Shown piece by piece: positions 57,111-64,000 of a stretch of DNA of 64,000 nt. The position numbers and the translations under genes were made by a program. Below the pieces are notes generated by a model, which searched no databases, had not been told where the DNA came from, and was given only the letters and a program-made list of their open reading frames with translations. This stretch comes from Auricularia sp. M13 (taxonomy: Eukaryota > Basidiomycota > Agaricomycetes > Auriculariales > Auriculariaceae): NCBI GenBank assembly GCA_037042915.1, contig CM073194.1, positions 1,798,001 through 1,862,000 on the forward strand, read 5' to 3'. How positions within the stretch are numbered: position 1 is the first letter of the stretch; every line of letters starts with the position of its first letter.

Positions 57111-60100
57111 TCTGGTTCTTGTCGTCGGCACTGCTGTCAAGCTCGAATCCGTTACTCCTTCGCTTTCTTTCCTGCTTCATTATTTGTTGTCGCAGTCTCT
57201 CTGGCAACTGCTAACGCCTGCAAGCGCTGCGACATCAGTGTGCAACGCGATCGACCTTCGGCTGGCACTCACGATTAGCACATACGTTACCACTTCTGCT
57301 GCGGCGCGGGGCAGACCTCATTTGCTCGCTCAGTGTCGCTCCCCTATCGCGATCGGTCACAGCCCGTTTTGTACGATATTGCGCCTTTCCCGCGGCATAG
57401 TCGCTGGAAACCAAGCTCGTACTCGGTCGCTGCTCCCTCATGCGTCTCTCTCGCTGTTTACTATCAACAATTTTCTCCACATTCTATGCGCTGAATCTAC
57501 ACGTGACGAGATGACCCGGCCTTCTTGTGCCCTTCTCGCCACTGCATCCAGACCCTAATATTACAGTTCCAGAACTCCAAAAGTTCTGGCGCGCGGACTG
57601 TACCTGGTTATATCATATGCAAGCCACCGAAGAGGACACTCACAAGTACTCGGAGGAGCCAGCATCATCTCATCTACGCTGCGCTCAATTCGGAGTAGTC
57701 GCTGTTTCTCCTGCGCTGCCTTGCGCAGCGCGTCCTGCCGTTGGACGTAGTTATCCCTGGCATTCTGTGGCGCTCATGTTAATCGCAGTGAGCATTGACC
57801 TAATACTCACACGTACCTTTAGCTCTTCATCGGTAAGTTCGATGCGTTGGTCGACAATCGGAAGCCCTTCTTTAACATATTCTTGGATGGACGGGGGCGA
57901 CGCAGAGTCTTATCCTCTGCAACATTGCGGTTCCGGGTGCTTTTGTGTCTGCTGATTTTATTCTTCTCGGTTCCTATCGCAGCCATGATGGTAGAAAGGA
58001 GAAAGAAAATCACGACTGGACTGGTGGGGTATCTGCCTTGCAGCCATCCATTTTATATGGTGGAGCGATACAATGACATCCTGTGAAAGGATTCATGATC
58101 AGCGTGGCACAACTATGCACAATCGAAGATTGTTCTTCTTGTCCGAACAGGAACACGAGCCCTCAGTCCCTACTGCGGCAATTCATACCCACATCCTCCC
58201 ATAGTACTCAACTCCGGCACCCGGAATTTCGGCCGGCACTCGCTCTTCGCGATGAAGCGTGTCCGAGTCGGTTCGCTGAGGCATGGCGTGAGCAATGTCC
58301 TGCCAGTGACCGGGCCTATCTTGCGTTCTGAGCACACATCGCGTTCCGCGCGGTCGTTGGTGGTTGTAACGAGTACCGTGAGCGCAATGCGAAAATGAGC
58401 GTGGAATAGCGCAATTTCGTCGGTGCGCCGACTGGCCGTCCTGCCGGCGCGGACAAACCGACTAGCCGCCGGTGCAGCTTGGCAGTGACGAAATTCCGTG
58501 CATCGTAAAAGCGACGCCGTTGCCGCATCTAGTTGTCCTGAACACGGGGGCGGAACATCGAGCTTGAAGTTGCCCGTCGCGTTCCCAGTCTCATGCGTCC
58601 TGGGCAACGTCTGCAAGCTGCTGTGCCTGCATGCGCGAGTCCCGTGCAGACCGGTGCTCGCCCGCAAGCATCCCACCACCCAGCGTCTGCGCGGCAGTCG
58701 CACTCAAGGTCCCGCAAGCATCCACGCCCCGGTAGGAAACCTTTGTTGTGCCACGGACTGGCGCATGACGCTGGAGCCGTGTCGTTGCCGTCGTACTGTG
58801 ATCAAGGTCCGTGCACCTCTGCTCCTCACGTGTGACGCCGCCGCCGACGTTCCCGCTGCAGCATCTGACAGCGTCCCCGTTGCCGCCGAGCCCGAGGTTG
58901 TTATTCCATACAGCGGCACACGTGCATGCTGTGCGAGCTCGGTGTGAACCAACGCCTGGTGAGCCCGCGCTTCGTCACTGCCAGCGCCAACACGAATGCT
59001 TACCGCTCATTGCGCAGGCTTCAGCTCATCGTCTCCCACGTCGACTGCCATCAATTGCTGACGTACCAGTCAGCACGTCGTGCGCTTGAGCGTGGAGACC
59101 AGCGCTTGGTGAGTGATCGTCCATTTGATGTTCTCCGCGATGTCGCCTGTGGCGAGCAACCCGTCGACTGCTGCACGTCCCCATTGCGCATGCAATGCGA
59201 CGTGGGAATGAAATTCCATTTCCACATTGCTTCGCGCGCTGCGCTTCACGGCTGCGGGCGCACATCGCCATCTTCTCCCGCCTGCGAAGTTGACCCTCGT
59301 ACAGAAACCGTGTGCGCAGCGGCACTCGTTCCATTATGCAGGCCAGACTCACTCGGATACGGAACACCATCTTGCGACGCGCGATGTGCGCTGGACCGGT
59401 GCTTCGTGAGTAGAGCGACTTTTTGCTTTTCGTTGCTAACAATTTTTGCCGCACTCAGCGTCGGAAGAGTCGTCCTGCACCCGGGATTGGCAAGAATGCT
59501 CTGTTATATTGCCTGTGTTTGAGACGCCATCCATTTTCGAGGTGCGTTGCTCGTCGCTGTGCGCAGCGACATGACGCTTGCTCATCATCGCGCTCAGGTC
59601 TGGCTGTAGGACGAGTCAAGTGCTCCCGCCACCATGCTCGGTGATGCCTAAAATACCTACATCCCGTGTGCGAAGACGGGGCCTTGCGCTGTTCGCGAGA
59701 TCTCGCCGTTCTTCCTGCCCACAGCGAGGGGGAAGATCTGCACGCGGTGGCTCAAAAACTTGGAGTCGGCATCGTCCATGGCCATCCACTACTGCCTCCA
59801 AAATGCAGGTCTGACCGTTGCGCGGTTCGATGCGGGCGAGTCGATTTCTGCGGTTTGACTGCAACTGCTCCACATCGCCGACCACGACAAACCGCGTCAA
59901 GCATGACAGCACCGGCGCTAATGCGCGTTTCAGTACTTCAGAAATGTCCTCCAAGACGGTCCTCGCGATGTTTGCTGCGCGTGTGCTCCCAACTTCCACG
60001 CCGATTCCGCGCCACTCCCCATGTGCCTCATTCCGCTGTCCTTGTTGTCTACTAAAACAACGGGCACATACGCATTAGTTATTGCCAAACCTATTTAACT

Positions 60101-60150
60101 CCCTATCATGTCCGAGCACATCAGCGAGCCTCTCGACACCGTCTCTCCTC
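57111..60150. other. no gene recognised; decayed sequence
   Basis: Short frames only. A minus frame at 59616-59999 contains RFVVVGDVEQLQ, vaguely like a helicase motif, but it is isolated. No repeat border or RNA gene could be set. Confidence 0.35.
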
Positions 60151-60157
60151 ACGGAAT

Positions 60158-60182
60158 AGATCTTCCTTCCTTCCTTCCTTCC
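60158..60182 (+). repeat. TTCC microsatellite
   Basis: Six consecutive TTCC units. Confidence 0.9.
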
Positions 60183-60324
60183 TCACGACGTTGAACCCTC
60201 CAAACGCCCAATTCCCGTTGCTCGCACCTCGCTAAGATAATGGCCTGGAATGCGTGGCCCATGGCTCGCCATGCATCGACAGTTGTGCGACGTCCCGCAA
60301 CGGGACCCCTAAAAGACCGGGCGC

Positions 60325-60848
60325 AGGGTCCGTGCGCATCTGTGCGCAAGAATATCCGTGCGCAGAACTTCTGTGTGCAGGGTTACAACTTTCGTGTGCA
60401 TGAGTTTAACTTTCGTGCGCAGGGTCCAAATGTCTGTGCGCACTTTTCAAAATCCGTGCACAGGGTCCTGGTCATCCGTGCGCATGAAATGTGCTTTCAT
60501 GCGCAATTTTCACAATCCGTGCGCAGTCCTCCTTCATCCGTGCGCACAGATTTACAATCCATGCGCATGATTTCAACTTTCGTGCGCAGTGTGAAAAATC
60601 CGTGCACAGTCCGTGCGCATTTGTGTGCAATGTGCGCAACATGCGCGCGGAACTTGAAACCAGTAATTTGACAATATCTTGGCCAGTTTTTAAGGTTTGA
60701 TAGGTTTGTGCACACAGACATGTGCGGGTAGGTGTAAGCTACTGGAATGACCCTCAACAATCATTCTAGGATGTCTGAACAGTCTTCTAGGGTAGGATTA
60801 CTGCTGCACACAGATCCCGCGCACGTGCACACGGTTTTCTCGTGACCC
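60325..60848 (-). repeat. terminal-repeat block with GTGCGCA iterons (right copy)
   Basis: About 14 GTGCGCA words at a 19-23 bp period (60327-60640), then ACAATATCTT and TTTAAGGTTTGAT (60675-60703), and finally CGGTTTTCTCGTGACCC ending at 60848. Read on the minus strand this gives the same order as 42432-42800: GGGTCACGAGAAAA, CGTG, GCACGTGCGC, ATCAAACCTTAAA, AGATATTGT, iterons. Outside it the flanks (CCCGCAAC) do not match those at 42431, so a single 18.4 kb element is not proven. Confidence 0.7.
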
Positions 60849-61238
60849 CCCGCAACGGTGCCTGACACGTTCTGGGCGAGCGCCGCGGTGATGCACATGA
60901 GCGCGCGGTGCCTGTTCCATTACGACGACCTGCGCGTGTCGTAGCGCAGACGGACGCGCCTGGGCTGCGCCGCCGCCTGCTAGCGCAAGCGTGTGCACAC
61001 CCTCAAATGTTGCTGGCCTGGCAGCTGATGACGCGCAGAGCGTTTCACTGTAAAAGACGCTGTCAGTCAGAGAGCAGACGGTCAAAAAAACGCAGCAAAA
61101 ACGGACCTAGCTCGCAGCGGAACACCGTCTGACAAGACCCGCGCTGTCCGCGTATGTTGCGCTGGACGTCGGTGGTGCAGAACAGCAGGCAAGGCGTGCG
61201 CGAGCGTGTTCAAAAGACCGGGCTGGTTCGGCATCTAG

Positions 61239-61718
61239 CTATTGCAGCCGCCTCAAACGCTCACTGAGCTGCCGCTCGTCGTCCGTCACGCGCGTCGCCT
61301 TGGGCGCCTGGGGCTGTGTCCCACGGAACTGTGCGGCGGTGACAAGCGCGCCGCACGGCCGGTGCGCGTCCTCCTCGACGACGAGCGACTGCTCGTCGCC
61401 CAGTTCAGGCGTTGTTCAGGCTCGTCAGGCTTGGGCTTCATTTTGGGCGCGGAGACGGTGGTCCAGTTGTTGAGCCGGCACTTCTTGAAGCTGCGGTCGC
61501 TCTCCTTGGCGACTGCCTCCTCCAGGTTGTCATCGTCGCGCGGGCCACCCGCGTCGCCAAAGCCGGTGTCGTCGTCCTTGATGATGCTCGCCACCGCCGC
61601 CGCGTCAGCTTTGCGCTTCTTCCTCTTGGTCCCACCGGCGCGCGCAAGGATGGCGTCCGCCTTGGTGCCTGGTCATGTATTTCTCGGCGGGGTACGCCTT
61701 CAGCAACGATGACGACAC
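61239..61718 (-). pseudogene. BUD13: BUD13 (Cwc26) splicing-factor N-terminal pseudogene
   Basis: BUD13 is a subunit of the RES complex of the spliceosome. The minus strand reads SSSLLKAYPAEKYMT then KADAILARAGGTKRKKRK, IIKDDDTGFGD, KKCRLNNWTTVS and finally ALVTAAQFRG...DDERQLSERLRRLQ-stop. This matches the BUD13 N-terminal pattern (LKAYLAEKYM-KADAIL, basic patch, DDD-W/F). Three lesions: the start ATG is GTG (61718-61716), one extra base lies between YMT and KADAIL, and a second frame change lies between KPDEPEQ and GDEQSLVVEED. A small unrecognised intron could explain the last. The BUD13 C-terminal half is missing. The working copy must be elsewhere. Confidence 0.7.
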
Positions 61719-62384
61719 GGTGCAAAGCAGAGCGCAAGGCGCCGGATCAGACTCCCGGCTCATCTGCTCTTGCCTCCTGCCACCATGTCGCTCGCCGATG
61801 CGACCAAGTAGCAAATCAAGATCGCTTACTACCCACGCTCGCTCAACGTCTACCCGGATCACGTGCGTCTTCGCACGTCTCGAAGGTGACGGTCGCAACG
61901 CGATCTGTGAGTCCTCAGCAGGTGTAAGAGGACATTCCAATCAAGTACTTCCGATTTTTAAGCTAGATGTTCACTTAATTAATACGAAAAACTGATACAC
62001 AGTAGTTGGGACCGCTTAAATGTTTCGGGCTTTTTTTTCAATATCAATTAACTGTTCGTATCTAATGAAGCATAAGTCGGATAGTGTCAAGAACTGTCGT
62101 TGGACAGTGACGCGTCGCCTGGGGCTCGGGTCGTTGGACGCTGTGAGCAAGCCGGCGAGGGGTACTTCGTGTTCGCGGAAAAGACTACCTACGGCACATC
62201 CCGGTGTACTATACAGTGAACGGAGGTTGCCGAGGGCACTACAAGCACGCAACCAGAAGATATTCTGACAGATAGCCACGGATATTGTTCCAAACTACTT
62301 CATTGTTCTAAACTACTCAGTTGATCAGATCCACTTAATTCCAACTCGAATCGCATACGTATGCTGTAAGCGTGGGAGGCGGAC

Positions 62385-62520
62385 GTGGCCCTCGCAGCCA
62401 GGCGCGGCGACGCGACATTGAACGAAGAGTCCGGGCGAGCAAGGTTGGATGCGCACACCCCGCAGCCGCGCGCGACGACGCGAAGGTGAACAAAGAGTCC
62501 GGGCGTCTGAGGTTGGAGTC
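62385..62520 (+). repeat. imperfect tandem duplication of about 66 bp
   Basis: Two copies of a unit containing CGCAGCC, GACGCGA and GAACRAAGAGTCCGGGCG followed by AGGTTGGA. Confidence 0.6.
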
Positions 62521-62849
62521 CTGGACGCGTACACTCGATTTTGTGGGCCTTGCTGCGCTCAACGCCTATTGTGACCTCGAGCAGAACGGGTCGCGGCGAT
62601 GAGCTCGACGCGGCGCGTCAAACCACGCGCGTTTCTCGCGCTGATATAGCAGACATCAGTGTACGCTGCTACGCACCCAGCGACCGGCGCCCTGCTCGCT
62701 CTCCGTATGTACTATTTGCGCGCGTGCTTAAGCAGTACCCGTCGTCGTGCCTGGAGCGCAATGAGCCATTAAACACCGGCGGCAAGGCGAAGAGCGGCCG
62801 GGCTGAGTCCCAACACGGCCGCTCTTTCTTTCCTTCAGCCACCAGCGCT

Positions 62850-63416
62850 ATGTCGCGATATACGGCCGCGGTATGTACCACGAGCACACCAGCGCCGTCG
62901 CAGGAGACGCAGGCCATGGCGGTTGCGCACGTCGTGATCCAGATCGACCTGCCGCGCGTCCGCTCGCAGCTTGTTGACGTTGACGAGCTCACGGGCGGTG
63001 GTTTCGTGCACACGCCGCTGTCCGGCTCCGTGACTTCAGACGATGGCGCCGTTGGCGACGGCCTTGTCGCAGTCGCTGCTGTCAACGATCAGGACCCTCT
63101 GCCCGACGCGCTGACGGGCAAGCAGGATATTGCAGACGTCTGGGTCTGTGGTACGGCTCGCTCTCTGCGCGCGTCCAACCATGCTGCTTTGCACCATTCG
63201 CACCCTCACAAATCTGCTTCGCCCGCCGCCAACGACGACGCTGCTGACCATTGCACCGTCGCTTGGGATAATTTGGACGCAATCCACAACATCGTCGTTG
63301 ACGGCCTGCTTGGTTATTCGGCCAAAAGTCTTGCTATCCTTGCATTTCTTCAGTGTGCGGTCGAGGTTCGTGTCCACTACTTGTTGTTTCACCACATGCT
63401 CACCTTCGATAGATGA
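62850..63416 (+). CDS. hypothetical protein
   Basis: 188 codons from ATG at 62850 (MSRYTAAVCTTSTPAPSQET). Third positions are strongly G/C up to about 63170, which suggests real coding. The segment AHVVIQIDLPRVRSQLVDVD looks folded; later residues (LLGYSAKSLAILAFLQCAV) are hydrophobic. Family not recognised. The ORF may be spliced further, since codon bias weakens after 63180. Confidence 0.4.
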   Translation: MSRYTAAVCTTSTPAPSQETQAMAVAHVVIQIDLPRVRSQLVDVDELTGGGFVHTPLSGSVTSDDGAVGDGLVAVAAVNDQDPLPDALTGKQDIADVWVCGTARSLRASNHAALHHSHPHKSASPAANDDAADHCTVAWDNLDAIHNIVVDGLLGYSAKSLAILAFLQCAVEVRVHYLLFHHMLTFDR

Positions 63417-63631
63417 TCGGTACCCAGCTCGCTACTCTGTGCGTGCGGGCAGGTATCGTTCGCCCTGCGATGTACGCCAGCGAGATTGCGATGGCGGCTC
63501 TGTTTTGCTACAGCTTGGTCGTCCTGTTCACGGAGGGCAAATGCGGCGCTTTCAAGTTCTTCGCGGCACTCATCGGCGCCGCTGTGTTCGGGTATTCTAC
63601 GAAAGTTTTAGTCAGGGCTCGCGAGTCGTGA
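63413..63631 (+). CDS. small putative membrane protein
   Basis: 72 codons from ATG at 63413, overlapping the previous stop (ATGA). Two hydrophobic segments (IAMAALFCYSLVVLF and FFAALIGAAVFGYSTKVLV) suggest two membrane helices. The VFGYSTKVLV end resembles LLGYSAKSLAI of the preceding ORF. It could be the last exon of the same gene. Confidence 0.35.
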   Translation: MIGTQLATLCVRAGIVRPAMYASEIAMAALFCYSLVVLFTEGKCGAFKFFAALIGAAVFGYSTKVLVRARES

Positions 63632-64000
63632 GTATGGCGCATCTCGCTGTCTTTTCTTGATGTATCAATAACGGTGAAAGGTGTTTCTTGACATTCCGCA
63701 TCTGCTGTACTTAGATAACAAATTGTAATTGTGTTTTTTTGAACAGCCAGTGACTTGATATCGTGGCTGACACGTGAGTTTGCAATATAGCCATCAGCAA
63801 CAGAAGAACGCAACGGGATCGACTCACAGATAACCCCGAGCAATCAGCCACCGTGGGATCCTCCGATAGGATCATCGCGTGTAAACGGAGGAATTCCGCC
63901 GTGTACAATCCCTGGTCTACGTCCCGGCGCTGATACTGGCGCAGAGTTACCCGAGCTGCCGACACACCAAACAGAGCGGAAGGCTTCACGTGCAACGCAA
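63632..64000. other. no gene recognised
   Basis: Window end. No domain, RNA gene or repeat was seen. Confidence 0.4.

Noticed and set aside
59616-59999. Minus frame with RFVVVGDVEQLQ, possible helicase remnant
   Set aside because: A single weak motif, no P-loop or flanking helicase motifs, and surrounding frames are closed.
60325-60640. CRISPR-like array
   Set aside because: Units are short (about 21 bp), degenerate and without constant-length spacers, and the organism is a fungus. These are iterons.
42432-60848. Single 18.4 kb transposon defined by the two inverted ends
   Set aside because: The ends match well but no target duplication is found outside them, so one element cannot be claimed; kept only as a finding.

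Overview
The window is nuclear DNA of a filamentous basidiomycete, most likely an agaricomycete. Host genes carry short 46-70 nt GT-AG introns with CTNAC-like branch sites. They include a fused pentafunctional AROM gene and F-box/leucine-rich proteins. The mobile elements (copia LTR elements, a GCM-MULE transposase with a C-terminal cysteine peptidase, Tc1/mariner MITEs) fit the same group. Genus cannot be read from the sequence.

Layout. 0.5-0.6 kb: a decayed copy of the AROM 3' end. 0.7-7.5 kb, minus strand: an F-box gene split inside its F-box by an intact copia element (2136-7443; 330 bp LTRs identical by eye; 5 bp target duplication). 7.7-12.6 kb: AROM, five exons, minus strand. 13.3-14.7 kb: a degenerate pepsin-like gene. 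15.1-15.7 kb: an unrecognised gene. 16.1-17.9 kb: a second F-box gene. 19.3-20.3 kb: a phosducin-like gene. 21.6-22.3 kb: a small secreted precursor with 14 copies of a G-[TS]-x-[IF]-[YW]-R hexapeptide, the most interesting host gene here.

From 22.7 kb the window is a transposon graveyard with nesting. 23.5-28.4 kb: an LTR element with no reverse transcriptase, carrying a zinc-cluster ORF (broken by a 730 bp Tc1/mariner-type MITE) and an antisense chromodomain ORF. 30.1-31.1 kb: a complete 954 bp TRIM element. 32.4-36.5 kb: a GCM-MULE transposase gene. 36.6-41.9 kb: a segment bounded by inverted repeats, holding one long unrecognised gene and a 1 kb T-poor G-rich block. 42.4-42.8 and 60.3-60.85 kb: matching inverted ends with TGCGCAC iterons. 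43.6-52.4 kb: an old truncated copia element with a young complete copia (45.07-50.41 kb) inside it. 54.6-55.4 kb: a solo LTR related to the 23.5 kb element. 56.5-57.1 kb: a degenerate 160 bp tandem array. 61.2-61.7 kb: a BUD13 N-terminal pseudogene. 62.8-63.6 kb: two small unrecognised ORFs.

How it works together. AROM is the only recognised metabolic gene (steps 2-6 of the shikimate pathway). The phosducin-like protein and the F-box proteins belong to protein folding and protein turnover. The copia-type elements share a primer-binding site of the form GGTTAYGAGCC, complementary to the anticodon arm of initiator tRNA-Met. This suggests related machineries that could also mobilise the TRIM. 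Exon boundaries were derived by reading splice signals by eye; no alignment or search was run.
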